Assembly: GCF_034314165.1 (NCBI RefSeq)
Contig: NZ_JAVIWK010000001.1
Coordinates: 6,959,001-7,023,000, forward strand
From: Pseudomonas sp. Bout1
GTDB lineage: Bacteria; Pseudomonadota; Gammaproteobacteria; Pseudomonadales; Pseudomonadaceae
Length of the DNA stretch: 64,000 nt
Direction: 5' to 3'
Shown here piece by piece: positions 47,251 to 55,828 of the stretch. Below the pieces are notes generated by a model. The model was given only the letters and a program-made list of their open reading frames with translations, ran no database searches and was not told the origin of the DNA. How positions within the stretch are numbered: position 1 is the first letter of the stretch; every line of letters begins with the position of its first letter. A program made the position numbers and the translations under genes.

Positions 47251-47360
47251 ATGGAGACGCCTGCTCCTGAGTAGAGCGTCGTCTGATGGTGAATACCTTT
47301 GAATCCGAAAGTACCTGAGCCGCTGTATCGGCCAAAGTTGGCTCGCATGCGCCTATGCTG

Positions 47361-47774
47361 CTAGTCACCGCGCAGAGCTTTGAGCAAACCCTTGAATGCT
47401 CCATTTAGCCGAGTAAAAGCGGCATCGAAACGTATCGCGTTTTCCGTGTATTTCGCGACCTCGACCTGCTGATCGACAGTATTTTGGTCCAAGGCAGGCT
47501 GAGCCGGCGTGCTGTAAAGCAAGTCGCGCCCGTATATAGCCACCGCCGATTCTTTCTTAAGAAAATGCTTTGCGTTTGTTGTTTTCAAAGAAAACGCAGT
47601 GGTAGCAGGTTCTTTGGTTTGGCTGGCGAGCACAGTAGAAAAATCCAAGTCTTGGGCTTTGAAGTTCGGAGTGTCAGCGTTCGCGATATTGTTACTTAAG
47701 ATCTCAGCTCTTTGGCCACGATAAACTAACGCTCTTTCTGCGGAGCCTAATGCTTTCTCAAAATTAATACTCAC
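47361..47774 (-). CDS. flgB: Orphan flagellar basal-body rod protein FlgB
   Basis: 137 residues with the FlgB/rod-protein N-terminus: FEKALGSAERALVYRGQRAEILSNNIANADTPNFKAQDLDF (the flg_bb_rod motif NNIANADTPNFKA) and a C-terminal VEVAKYTENAIRFDAAFTRLNGAFKGLLKAL. Full length for FlgB. It has a GTG start with GAGGGTG 9 bases upstream. No other flagellar gene is nearby, and it sits between copZ and the copA operon. Codon use is AT-richer than a typical Pseudomonas flagellar operon. Whether it joins the rod, or was recruited for something else, is unknown. Confidence 0.85.
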   Translation of the reverse strand: MSINFEKALGSAERALVYRGQRAEILSNNIANADTPNFKAQDLDFSTVLASQTKEPATTAFSLKTTNAKHFLKKESAVAIYGRDLLYSTPAQPALDQNTVDQQVEVAKYTENAIRFDAAFTRLNGAFKGLLKALRGD

Positions 47775-48016
47775 AATTAATCACCCTCGGTGGCATTACT
47801 ATCTTCTTTGATCATTGAACACCCAGCTGTTGCAGCAGAGCATTCAAGTCTCCTATTAATTTTAATGCAGAGACCTAGAACATCGCCTCCGTGAGAATTA
47901 ATGGAACCCAAAGCAATGATTACACTTCAATCTTATATTCAATAAAAGTCGCGCAATGCGAAAAGATGGAGACCATACGTATTAAATAGCGTGTACTTCA
48001 AGAAAAATATTCCAAA

Positions 48017-48032
48017 CTGACACAACTGTAAT
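48017..48032 (+). promoter_or_regulatory. Cop box upstream of PtrA-like gene at 48158
   Basis: CTGACACAACTGTAAT, 125 bp before the start. The rest of the 380-bp gap after flgB (47775-48157) shows no gene. Confidence 0.65.
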
Positions 48033-48157
48033 ATTGGCCTAAGCTTCCTGACAGGGGGTGTCTCTTATAGTCCAACTGAGTCTTTTGCTCACCCCCAAAG
48101 AGTCCAATCCATGATGTGATTCAGAGGGGATATTTTCACACATCTGAGGTAGCCCAT

Positions 48158-48364
48158 ATGAACACCATCAAAACCTTGTTCGTCGTCGCAGCGCTGACTG
48201 TTTCCACTCTGGCCATGGCTGAAGGCGGTGGTGACCGGACTTTCGCACGTATGGAAGTGGCCAGGACGAATTCGATGGAATCGTACCAGGTAGCTCAAAC
48301 GCAGAGCGCTCAACCGCCTGTCGCTGAAAGCAAAGCCAAAGCGATGGACCATAAAAACTGCTGA
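48158..48364 (+). CDS. PtrA-like small periplasmic protein (AEGGGDR family member 5)
   Basis: 68 residues. It has a signal peptide ending STLAMA, then EGGGDRTFARMEVARTNSMESYQVAQTQSAQPPVAESKAKAMDHKNC. It matches the length and N-terminal domain of P. aeruginosa PtrA, a copper-inducible protein. The C-terminal cysteine and His may bind copper. The ATG at 48158 follows CTGAGGT by 8 bases. It lies between two Cop boxes, directly before copA. Confidence 0.85.
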   Translation: MNTIKTLFVVAALTVSTLAMAEGGGDRTFARMEVARTNSMESYQVAQTQSAQPPVAESKAKAMDHKNC

Positions 48365-48385
48365 ACGATCAGGCACGCGGCCAAG

Positions 48386-48401
48386 CTGACAGAAATGTAA
48401 T
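48386..48401 (+). promoter_or_regulatory. Cop box upstream of copA
   Basis: CTGACAGAAATGTAAT, the best match to the window consensus, 141 bp before the copA start. Confidence 0.75.
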
Positions 48402-48541
48402 CACGAAGGTGGTTTAGATGTGGCAATTTCTGAGCTCGCTTGCAATGAAAAATTCGTCTTTTTTTCGGTACGCGAAGCTCATCTTGCCAACTCACGGGTT
48501 GATTTGAACGGCTCCCTTTTGACTGATTGGAAATAAACGGC

Positions 48542-50518
48542 ATGCATTCCAAAACCTCTAGACGGACATTCGTTAAAGGCCTGGCCGCCGGCGGCATCCT
48601 TGGTGGCCTTGGTCTGTGGCGCACTCCTGTATGGGCAGTGACCAGTCCCGGCCTGCCGAGCGTCCTCACCGGCAACGAATTTGATCTGTTTATTGGTGAA
48701 ACGCCGGTAAACATCACTGGCTCGCCGCGCACAGCCATGACCATCAATGGCTCGTTGCCGGGGCCTTTGCTGCGTTGGCGCGAAGGGGAGACGGTCACTC
48801 TGCGCGTGAAGAACCGTCTGGATCAAGACACCTCCATCCACTGGCACGGCATTATTTTGCCTGCCAACATGGATGGCGTACCGGGTTTGAGCTTCCACGG
48901 CATCGCGCCCGACGGCATGTACGAATACAAGTTCAAGGTGCATCAAAACGGCACGTACTGGTACCACAGCCATTCTGGGTTGCAAGAGCAGGCAGGTGTT
49001 TACGGGCCAATAGTCATCGATTCGAAAGAGCCTGAGCCGTTTCAATACAATCGCGACTATGTGGTGATGCTGACTGACTGGACCGATGAGGATCCTGGGC
49101 GCGTCATGGCCAAACTCAAGAAACAATCGGACTACTACAACCACCACAAACGTACCGTGGGCGACTTCATCGACGACGTCAGCAAGCAAGGTTGGTCTGC
49201 TGCCGTCGCCGACCGGAAAATGTGGGCCGAAATGAAAATGAACCCAACTGATCTGGCAGACGTCAGCGAGGATACTTACACCTACCTCATGAATGGCCAA
49301 GCGCCGAACGGCAACTGGACCGGTATTTTTAAGCCTGGCGAGAAGCTACGCCTGCGCTTTATCAATGGCTCAGCGATGAGCTATTTCGATGTTCGCATTC
49401 CTGGTTTGAAAATGACCGTGGTGGCGGCCGACGGCCAATATGTCCAACCAGTCAGTGTCGATGAATTCCGAATCGCCGTGGCAGAAACCTATGATGTGAT
49501 TGTTGAGCCTGCCACCGAGGAGGCTTACACAATCTTTGCCCAGTCCATGGATAGAACCGGCTATGCGCGGGGGACCTTGGCAGTTCGTGAAGGACTGAAA
49601 GCACCGGTACCGGCGATCGATCCGCGTCCGCTGTTGACCATGGATGACATGGGCATGGGCGGTATGGCTGGCATGGACCATGGCAGCATGGCTGGCATGG
49701 GCGGCGGCGATATGAAACAGGGTGACATGTCAGGTATGGCTGGCATGGATCACAGCAAGATGCAGGGAATGGACCAAGGTGACATGACCGGGATGACCGG
49801 CATGGGCAGTGGTGACATGACCAACATGGCCGGCATGGACCATAGCAAGATGGCAGGTATGGACAAAGGTGACATGTCCAACATGGCCGGCATGGACCAC
49901 AGCAAGATGGCGGGGATGGACAAAGGCGACATGTCCGACATGGCCGGCATGGACCACAGCCAGATGGCAGGGATGGGCGGTATGGGAGGCGAGATGCAAT
50001 CTCACCCAGCGTCCGAAACCAACAACCCGTTGGTTGACATGCAGGCCATGAACCCAACGCCAAAACTGAACGATCCAGGTATCGGTTTGCGGAACAACGG
50101 TCGACGGGTGCTCACTTACTCAGATCTGAAGAGCACTTTCCAGGACCCTGATGGCCGAGAGCCCAATCGCACCATTGAGCTGCATCTGACCGGTCACATG
50201 GAAAAGTTTTCCTGGTCCTTCAACGGCATCAAATTTTCTGATGCTGAGCCCCTTCGTCTCAAGTACGGGGAGCGTCTTCGCATCACCTTGGTAAACGACA
50301 CCATGATGACGCACCCCATCCACCTTCATGGAATGTGGAGCGACCTTGAAGATGAAAACGGCAAGTTCATGGTACGTAAGCACACAATCGACATGCCACC
50401 GGGTACCAAGCGCAGCTATCGAGTAACCGCCGATGCTTTAGGTCGCTGGGCCTATCACTGCCACCTGCTTTTCCATATGGAAATGGGCATGTTCCGTGAA
50501 GTACGGGTTGATGAGTAA
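48542..50518 (+). CDS. copA: Multicopper oxidase CopA
   Basis: About 658 residues, periplasmic copper resistance oxidase that oxidises Cu(I). It has a Tat signal (SRRTFVKGLAAGGIL). Copper centres are HWHG and YHSHSG near the N-terminus, and HPIHLHG and HCHLLFHMEMGM near the C-terminus. The middle is a Met/His/Asp-rich region with 57-bp repeats. The ATG at 48542 directly begins the Tat signal; a TTG at 48527 is less likely. It heads copA-orf-copB-cytochrome-DUF411. Confidence 0.95.
   Translation: MHSKTSRRTFVKGLAAGGILGGLGLWRTPVWAVTSPGLPSVLTGNEFDLFIGETPVNITGSPRTAMTINGSLPGPLLRWREGETVTLRVKNRLDQDTSIHWHGIILPANMDGVPGLSFHGIAPDGMYEYKFKVHQNGTYWYHSHSGLQEQAGVYGPIVIDSKEPEPFQYNRDYVVMLTDWTDEDPGRVMAKLKKQSDYYNHHKRTVGDFIDDVSKQGWSAAVADRKMWAEMKMNPTDLADVSEDTYTYLMNGQAPNGNWTGIFKPGEKLRLRFINGSAMSYFDVRIPGLKMTVVAADGQYVQPVSVDEFRIAVAETYDVIVEPATEEAYTIFAQSMDRTGYARGTLAVREGLKAPVPAIDPRPLLTMDDMGMGGMAGMDHGSMAGMGGGDMKQGDMSGMAGMDHSKMQGMDQGDMTGMTGMGSGDMTNMAGMDHSKMAGMDKGDMSNMAGMDHSKMAGMDKGDMSDMAGMDHSQMAGMGGMGGEMQSHPASETNNPLVDMQAMNPTPKLNDPGIGLRNNGRRVLTYSDLKSTFQDPDGREPNRTIELHLTGHMEKFSWSFNGIKFSDAEPLRLKYGERLRITLVNDTMMTHPIHLHGMWSDLEDENGKFMVRKHTIDMPPGTKRSYRVTADALGRWAYHCHLLFHMEMGMFREVRVDE
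49811..49981 (+). repeat. 57-bp tandem repeats in copA
   Basis: Three units (starting 49811, 49868, 49925; the last incomplete) encode 19-residue blocks of the form GDMxNMAGMDHSKMAGMDK. Earlier, less regular Met/Asp/His blocks lie at 49653-49810. Confidence 0.85.
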
Positions 50519-50530
50519 AGGAGACGATCT

Positions 50531-50779
50531 GTGAGCACACACCTAAATCGTAAATCGCTGATCGGTTGCCTCTTTGCTTTTGGCCTGATGGGTGGATTCT
50601 CCTGCGTAGCATTGGCAGTCGAAGAACGTGGTGATCCTTCACCTGCTACTTCTGCGGATGCGCCGAACAAGACTGCGACCACGTCAAACGAGGCAACGCC
50701 GAATCACGCGACGATACCTCATACCAAGATGCGCCATGAGTCGATGGATCATGACCATGAAAACAAGAAGGCGGATTGA
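50531..50779 (+). CDS. Small secreted copper-operon protein, function unknown
   Basis: 82 residues. It has a signal peptide ([20 protein letters not shown]), then a low-complexity Thr/Ala-rich stretch and a Met/His-rich tail, [22 protein letters not shown] start with AAAGGAG 7 bases upstream, 12 bp after copA and 4 bp before copB. Probably a periplasmic copper-binding peptide; this is inference from composition and place. Confidence 0.7.
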   Translation: MSTHLNRKSLIGCLFAFGLMGGFSCVALAVEERGDPSPATSADAPNKTATTSNEATPNHATIPHTKMRHESMDHDHENKKAD

Positions 50780-50783
50780 GATC

Positions 50784-51725
50784 ATGACCAAGAATTTTTT
50801 ACGCCCAACGTTGATGGTATTGGCAGTTTCTACGAGTCCTGTCTTCTTTGCCGTGGCTCACGCCGCTGAAGAGATGGATCACTCGAAGATGAACCATGGC
50901 TCCATGGGAGCGATGGACCATAGCAACATGGGGGCTATGGACCACAGCAAGATGAAAATGGACGACGGTCAAATGACCGGCATGGAAAGTATGGATGAAG
51001 GGACGACGACAACCAGTCGAACCCCTGTCCCCGTACTTACCGATGCTGACCGTGCAGCCGCCTTTCCAGATGTCGCTGGTCATGGTGTCCACGACAAAAC
51101 AATCAACTCTTTCATGCTGCTGGATAAGTTTGAATACCAGGATGCTGACAACGGTAGTGCGTTGGCTTGGGATGCGAAAGGATGGATCGGCGGTGACATT
51201 GATCGACTGTGGTTGCGCTCGGAAGGCGAACGTACCAATGGCGTGACGGAAAGTGCTGAATTATCCGCGCTCTGGGGGCACTCCATCGGACCGTGGTGGG
51301 ACGTCGTCACCGGTGTACGACAGGATTTCAAACCAGGGTCTCCTCAAACCTGGGCCGCACTCGGCATTCAGGGCATGGCCCTCTACAACTTCGAGGCCGA
51401 AGCGACTGCCTACATCGGTGAGAACGGTCAATCGGCTGCTCGACTGGAAGGCGATTACGACATTCTGCTGACGAATCGATTGATCTTGCAGCCGACGGCC
51501 GAGGTCAATTTTTATGGGAAGAATGACCCTCAGCGCGGCATCGGGTCCGGATTAGCCAACACCGAAGTGGGGCTCCGATTGCGTTATGAGATTGTCCGCC
51601 AATTTGCCCCTTATATCGGGGTGAGTTGGAGCCGTTCCTATGGCAATACGGCAGACTTTGCACGTGAGGAAGGTGAAGATGCCAGCGAGGCACGCTTTGT
51701 CGCCGGTATCCGGATGTGGTTCTGA
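50784..51725 (+). CDS. copB: Outer-membrane copper-binding protein CopB
   Basis: 313 residues. It has a signal peptide ending AHAAEE, then the Met/His region [37 protein letters not shown], and the CopB beta-barrel [41 protein letters not shown] ... [18 protein letters not shown] ... GIRMWF. The ATG at 50784 starts the signal peptide; a longer frame opening at 50628 is Arg-rich noise overlapping the previous gene. Confidence 0.94.
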   Translation: MTKNFLRPTLMVLAVSTSPVFFAVAHAAEEMDHSKMNHGSMGAMDHSNMGAMDHSKMKMDDGQMTGMESMDEGTTTTSRTPVPVLTDADRAAAFPDVAGHGVHDKTINSFMLLDKFEYQDADNGSALAWDAKGWIGGDIDRLWLRSEGERTNGVTESAELSALWGHSIGPWWDVVTGVRQDFKPGSPQTWAALGIQGMALYNFEAEATAYIGENGQSAARLEGDYDILLTNRLILQPTAEVNFYGKNDPQRGIGSGLANTEVGLRLRYEIVRQFAPYIGVSWSRSYGNTADFAREEGEDASEARFVAGIRMWF

Positions 51726-51734
51726 GAACCGGGC

Positions 51735-52538
51735 ATGAAGATTACACTGAAGGCACTGATAGCTGCTGGTCTGGCCACCGTAGCAGCGGCTGCCGGCGTG
51801 GTATATTTCGGCGTGATCAATGTCGGGGCGGATGATCCCCACTCTGCCCCTGTCTACGCGCTACTTTCTATTGCTCGGGATCGCTCGATCGAAGTGCGCT
51901 CGCGCGACATTCAGGTCCCCGACCTGAGCCAAGAAGCCCTCATCCGTGAAGGTGCTGGCAACTACAACTCGATGTGTGTCGGTTGCCATTTGGCTCCGGG
52001 CCTTACAGGCACCGAACTGAGTAACAGCCTTTACCCCGCACCTCCGAACCTTTCAAAACTGGGCGTCGATGGGCACCCAGCCGCAGCTTTTTGGATCATC
52101 AAGCACGGCATCAAATCCACCGGCATGCCCGCGTGGGGCAAAAGCATGGCCGATCCGTACATATAGGGGATGGTCGCATTTCTCCAGCAGCTTCCGTCAC
52201 TTGATACAGAGCAATACAAAGCCCTGATCACGAGTAGCGGTGGCCATCAACACGGTGGTGGCGAAAGCGTGATGCACAACCATGAGGGTCAACATGGAAC
52301 GACCCAGGGGCAAAGTGGCGCAGGTGCTGCCAACCAAAGGGCGGAAGTCCGCGCTAATGATGACGAGAAAAACACGGCACATGCCCATGGCCCCTCCGCA
52401 GCGCCGTCTGCAAAGGAGCCTGCGGACCACGCCGATCATAAGGGTAGGGAAGCTTCAGATGACGCGGCCCCGACTCCAACCGTACAGCCCAAATCACATA
52501 CACATACTGATGGGAAGGAACATACCCATGCGAAATAA
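51735..52538 (+). pseudogene. Class I cytochrome c with His-rich tail, split by an in-frame amber codon
   Basis: Residues 1-143 contain an N-terminal membrane anchor, the haem motif CVGCHLAPG (near 79) and the Met ligand region TGMPAWGKSM. A TAG at 52164-52166 follows DPYI, and the next codons (GMVAFLQQLPSLDTEQYKAL) are the expected helix after a Trp, so TGG to TAG is the likely change. The second half, restarting at an ATG at 52170, carries a His-rich tail (GGHQHGGGESVMHNHEGQHG ... HTHTDGKEHTHAK). The haem domain alone may still be made (143 residues). In the family the complete protein is periplasmic and follows copAB. Confidence 0.85.
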
Positions 52539-52995
52539 TTCTCTTCGTCGCAGACGGGCACTTCGTCTCGCTGCTCTCGTGGCTCTGTTCATCAGTTCAG
52601 CCAGTCACGCAGCAGAGCCATTGACGATCGATGTACATCGCGACGCTAATTGCGGATGCTGCAAGAAATGGGTCCAGCACCTTGAAGCCAGCGGCTTTAC
52701 CGTCGTTGATCACGTGGAAACCAACATGAGCGCGATCAAGCGCGGTCTCGGGATTTCTCCTGAGCTCTCGTCCTGTCACACAGCAACCATCAACGGAAAG
52801 TTTGTTGAAGGTCACGTGCCCGCCGAGCAAATCATTGCGATGAGCAAACGTGATGACCTGCTCGGGATTGCCGTTCCAGGCATGCCGGCCGGCTCCCCAG
52901 GAATGGAAGTGGACGGGAAACATGACGCGTATAACGTAATCGGCTTGTCAAAGGCAGGCACAGACCACGTCGTTGCTGAATACCCCGAAAACTGA
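52528..52995 (+). CDS. DUF411-family periplasmic metal-binding protein
   Basis: 155 residues. It has a signal peptide ending SASHAAEP, then TIDVHRDANCGCCKKWVQHLEASGFTV (CGCC thioredoxin-like metal site), SCHTATINGKFVEGHVPAEQI and VPGMPAGSPGMEV, all standard DUF411 marks. It probably binds Cu(I). The ATG at 52528 overlaps the previous frame by 11 bases. Last gene of the copA operon. Confidence 0.92.
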   Translation: MRNNSLRRRRALRLAALVALFISSASHAAEPLTIDVHRDANCGCCKKWVQHLEASGFTVVDHVETNMSAIKRGLGISPELSSCHTATINGKFVEGHVPAEQIIAMSKRDDLLGIAVPGMPAGSPGMEVDGKHDAYNVIGLSKAGTDHVVAEYPEN

Positions 52996-53068
52996 TCTTC
53001 TAATCTCACTCCTGCATGGTGAAGGTCATGGCCGTGCAGAGGACATAGCTCATTTCGAACGTAAAAAA

Positions 53069-53085
53069 GGCGCCACTAGGGCGCC
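53069..53085 (-). terminator. Terminator for minus-strand transcript
   Basis: GGCGCC / GGCGCC hairpin with a 5-base loop, followed on the minus strand by six T. It lies 214 bp beyond the DUF2790 gene at 53299 and may stop its transcript. A following AAGGAGG-ATG of 12 codons at 53126 is probably chance. Confidence 0.65.
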
Positions 53086-53222
53086 TAAACCACCTCCCAA
53101 ACCAAAGGAAAAACAAGGAGGCGGGATGTATCAGGTGGTCGAGCAATTGTTTACTGCACGTTAGAAACCCTTCGACTGACGGAATGATTTCATAAAATGG
53201 ATAACTTCAGGCTTTCCTGAAA

Positions 53223-53301
53223 ATTACTTCTACGTCAGCGAGCAGTAAGCTAGTTTCGGACAAAGGAGAATTATGCAGTTCTTAAATAATTTCATTGTCT
53301 A
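53223..53301 (+). other. Relict promoter, ribosome site and truncated start of a small gene
   Basis: ATTACTTCTACGTCAGCGAG, a degenerate Cop-like region similar to the sequence just right of the 41083 box, is followed by AAAGGAG and an ATG at 53273 whose frame closes after 9 codons (MQFLNNFIV). It abuts the 3' end of the convergent DUF2790 gene. It looks like the front of a lost AEGGGDR-type gene cut by a rearrangement. Low certainty. Confidence 0.35.
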
Positions 53302-53640
53302 GCTTCCATGGGGGCAGTTGTCGGCCATGACCTTATATTCCACGGTGTTAAGCTTGCCCGTAGAGTCTTCATAGGTCATGCGCGAAGGGGCAACCCCACA
53401 GGTTTTATTGGCTTGCGTGACACTGACGACCTTGTGGATATCGAGGTTCATACCATATTCATAATGAACAACTTCAGGAGGAGTCTTGCCGTTCCTTGAG
53501 GCATATTGCTCCATTGCTTGTTGGTTCTCTTGCATCATTCGACCATACACGCGGTCACCGCCACCTTCAGCCATGGCTAATGAAGATAAGGTCAAAATCG
53601 AAGCGGCGCAAAACGCTTTCACTGCTGTCATTGCTTTCAT
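53299..53640 (-). CDS. DUF2790 family small secreted protein (AEGGGDR family member 6)
   Basis: 113 residues. It has a signal peptide ending SSLAMA, then EGGGDRVYGRMMQENQQAMEQYASRNGKTPP, then the DUF2790 body YEYGMNLDIHKVVSV with cysteines in KTCGVAP and DNCPHG and MTYEDSTGKLNTVEY. It is the closest full-length relative of the 20370 protein. AGGAGAAAAT precedes the ATG. A Czc-type box lies upstream on its strand. Confidence 0.87.
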   Translation of the reverse strand: MKAMTAVKAFCAASILTLSSLAMAEGGGDRVYGRMMQENQQAMEQYASRNGKTPPEVVHYEYGMNLDIHKVVSVTQANKTCGVAPSRMTYEDSTGKLNTVEYKVMADNCPHGS

Positions 53641-53690
53641 GATTTTCTCCTAAAGCTCAATTTACTGAGTTAAAGAGTAACAAGTGAAAG

Positions 53691-53718
53691 CTTTCAGAAA
53701 GCTGCCGCGAAGGTTACT
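53691..53718 (-). promoter_or_regulatory. Czc-type box upstream of DUF2790 gene at 53299
   Basis: Minus strand AGTAAC, eight bases, CAGC, then TTTCTGAAAG. It is preceded by CACATT as in the 20296 box. A weaker match than those in front of czcC and 20029. Confidence 0.45.
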
Positions 53719-53818
53719 AATGTGAAAGGTGGACGCTACCCCGCATTTACGCTTTCAAGCCAGATGGGATTTTTGTTAACACCAAAGGTTGGCAGACGCT
53801 GACGGAACAAAGATGCCC

Positions 53819-55453
53819 TCAAAAGCTTATTTGAACCGGTGGTCCCTCCCAATTCCTCGATACGCCGGTAGACCTGAGCAGGGCCTCCGCGTCGACCCCG
53901 GTTCTTGCCAGGCTTTCCAGATCCCACTCGAAGAAACTGCAAAAAACCAGGAAAACCTTGCTTGATACCGCTGAGGTCAATCTTACCGTCGAGTAATTCA
54001 CGGGGAGCTTCATCCTGATGAGTTCAGAGACAGTCCACACCAAAGTTCTTAGACGAAAATGCCATACTGACTCCTGATGAATCTTGATCTGTTGATAAGT
54101 AAGAGGGAACCTCTGCTTGCGTAGATCCAGCTCATGAGGTAACGAACCTGGGAGCAGCGATTGCAAATTCCGAATGTTCACTCTCTTCGGATCTTTCGTA
54201 ACTTTATACAGCTCATCTACGCCCGCTTCGATAAGGGCTGCATAGGCGTCGTCTCTTGAGTCGACGGACTTTTCGACCTTAACTGTAGCTTTTTTAGGGG
54301 CATGGAGTTTTGCCATTAACCATGCGTTATCATTTTCTAGAATCCATTGCGTAGGTTTGTACGCCTTCTTCCAGAGGTACTCGATATTGGCATCGGTACG
54401 TAGCGCTAAAAGCAACTCGATTTTTTGGCGATATCTAGTTTTTTGACTAAGACGCGATTCTTCGACTTTGGGCGCTCGCGGAGAAACAGCGGCACTCAGC
54501 AGAATAGACTCATTCTTCAGAGCCTCTTCAAAGCCATCTGCACTGGAAAACAAATGAAGAGCAATGATCAAATGCCGCGCGAGCGGCATATTTAGCTGAC
54601 CTTTATCTGATTTGAGCCGGATCCATTGCTCATGCTTTCCGGTGTTGTAGGCTGGATCAATCTGCGCCAAAAGCTCATCGCCGTAAGCGCTTTGGATGCT
54701 GTCGAATAGTTTTGCGATACCCGCATTTTTTCCGAAAATGAATCCGCGTTTCTTGCATTGGCGGACGTAGCACGAACTTAATACCGTACTGCCTATCGGA
54801 GGGATATTGCGTTGCAGGATATCGTGTGCGAACAGAGCGACTTTCTGTTCCATCTTTGACCCCTTGTGTATTGCTGCGCTGTTTAACGGGCTCCAGCCGC
54901 ATGCGCATGGCTCAGTCAGATTGGGAAGCAGCTTCAATTTACGGTAGAACGGGCGAGAGCACTCGGGGCAGGCATGGATCAATGCGTCGCCATGACGCCA
55001 ACAGACGGCAACACCGGGTATCTGGTGAGATCGATGCCAGTAGGCAGAACCCCGCTCAATCAAATCTTCCTGAACGCAGGTAGGACAAAGCTTAGCCTTG
55101 CCATGGGTGGACTCTTCTCTGCGGGGCACCCGTACCACCCCGTCATAACCCAGTGGCCCTACGTCGTTCTCTGGCCCCTGCTTAACCCCAAGAAACGGTC
55201 GGTAAGCAGGAAAAGTAGTATTGCTTCTGATCAACTCTGCGAGATTGCTCTCCGATTGCCCCGGCAGCCTGTGCGCGAGCCTCTCGATCTGCTTGGGTAC
55301 GATGCCACCGATGCAAAAGGGTTTCGATGCGAACAAATCGCGATAGGTTTCCGTCGCGGTTCTGTTACCTGACAGATAGTGATATCGGGTGACACGAGAG
55401 TAAAGCATTTCATCCGGCATCGAAACGGGGAAAAATAATAGATCAGACATCAT
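53819..55453 (-). CDS. TniQ/TnsD-family target-selection protein (second copy)
   Basis: 544 residues. TniQ N-terminal domain: LLFFPVSMPDEMLYSRVTRYHYLSGNR. It then has two Zn-binding clusters, CPTCVQEDLIERGSAYWHRSHQIPGVAVCWRHGDALIHACPEC and CACGWS. The C-terminal half is basic and probably DNA-binding. It is separate from tnsABC-tniQ by a 375-bp gap and has its own upstream region. Which of the two TniQ proteins recognises the glmS site cannot be told from sequence; one may direct other targets. No tnsE is present. Confidence 0.88.
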   Translation of the reverse strand: MMSDLLFFPVSMPDEMLYSRVTRYHYLSGNRTATETYRDLFASKPFCIGGIVPKQIERLAHRLPGQSESNLAELIRSNTTFPAYRPFLGVKQGPENDVGPLGYDGVVRVPRREESTHGKAKLCPTCVQEDLIERGSAYWHRSHQIPGVAVCWRHGDALIHACPECSRPFYRKLKLLPNLTEPCACGWSPLNSAAIHKGSKMEQKVALFAHDILQRNIPPIGSTVLSSCYVRQCKKRGFIFGKNAGIAKLFDSIQSAYGDELLAQIDPAYNTGKHEQWIRLKSDKGQLNMPLARHLIIALHLFSSADGFEEALKNESILLSAAVSPRAPKVEESRLSQKTRYRQKIELLLALRTDANIEYLWKKAYKPTQWILENDNAWLMAKLHAPKKATVKVEKSVDSRDDAYAALIEAGVDELYKVTKDPKRVNIRNLQSLLPGSLPHELDLRKQRFPLTYQQIKIHQESVWHFRLRTLVWTVSELIRMKLPVNYSTVRLTSAVSSKVFLVFCSFFEWDLESLARTGVDAEALLRSTGVSRNWEGPPVQISF

Positions 55454-55828
55454 TTACCGATTAAAGGTAGGGCTCGAAGAGAATGTGCATCCGGGGGCAG
55501 TATATATGCAACCCCTAAAATTCTGCATCCGGTCTGGATTTGAAATGACAAGCCGCTCAACTTTGAATCGTAGTGAATTCATCTAAATCCTGCCGCGCCC
55601 GTATTCCTCGAATACAAAACACGTATCGATAAACCCGCGTAGGTCAGCCCATGCCGGTTGCAAAACTATTTCCGTTGATCGCGGGTTAGTACGTTTACAT
55701 GCTGATCGTGATGATCCAGCGTATGCCGGACCTATTCTGGAGGGGAATTTTTTCATTAACAGAAAAATAATGGGTTTATGGTGAATTGATTTAGAACTTT
55801 TTAGATGGAGGGGGAATGCCCAGCTGGA
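55454..55828. other. Non-coding region between the two tniQ genes
   Basis: 375 bp that must hold the promoter of the second tniQ. Visible structures are a direct repeat TGCATCCGG at 55487 and 55524, an inverted repeat GTATTC/GAATAC at 55601-55615, and distant AACCCGCG / CGCGGGTT at 55632 and 55680. No repeat-spacer pattern of a CRISPR kind and no RNA gene recognised. Confidence 0.5.

Noticed and set aside
49452..50063. Long minus-strand frames opposite copA
   Set aside because: They mirror the Met/His repeat coding of copA and have low-complexity Cys/Pro or His composition.
53126..53164. 12-codon frame with AAGGAGG in front
   Set aside because: Too short and isolated; the ribosome site alone is not enough.
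55454..55828. Possible CRISPR array or guide RNA serving a CRISPR-linked transposon
   Set aside because: No regular repeat-spacer units and no cas genes anywhere in the window.
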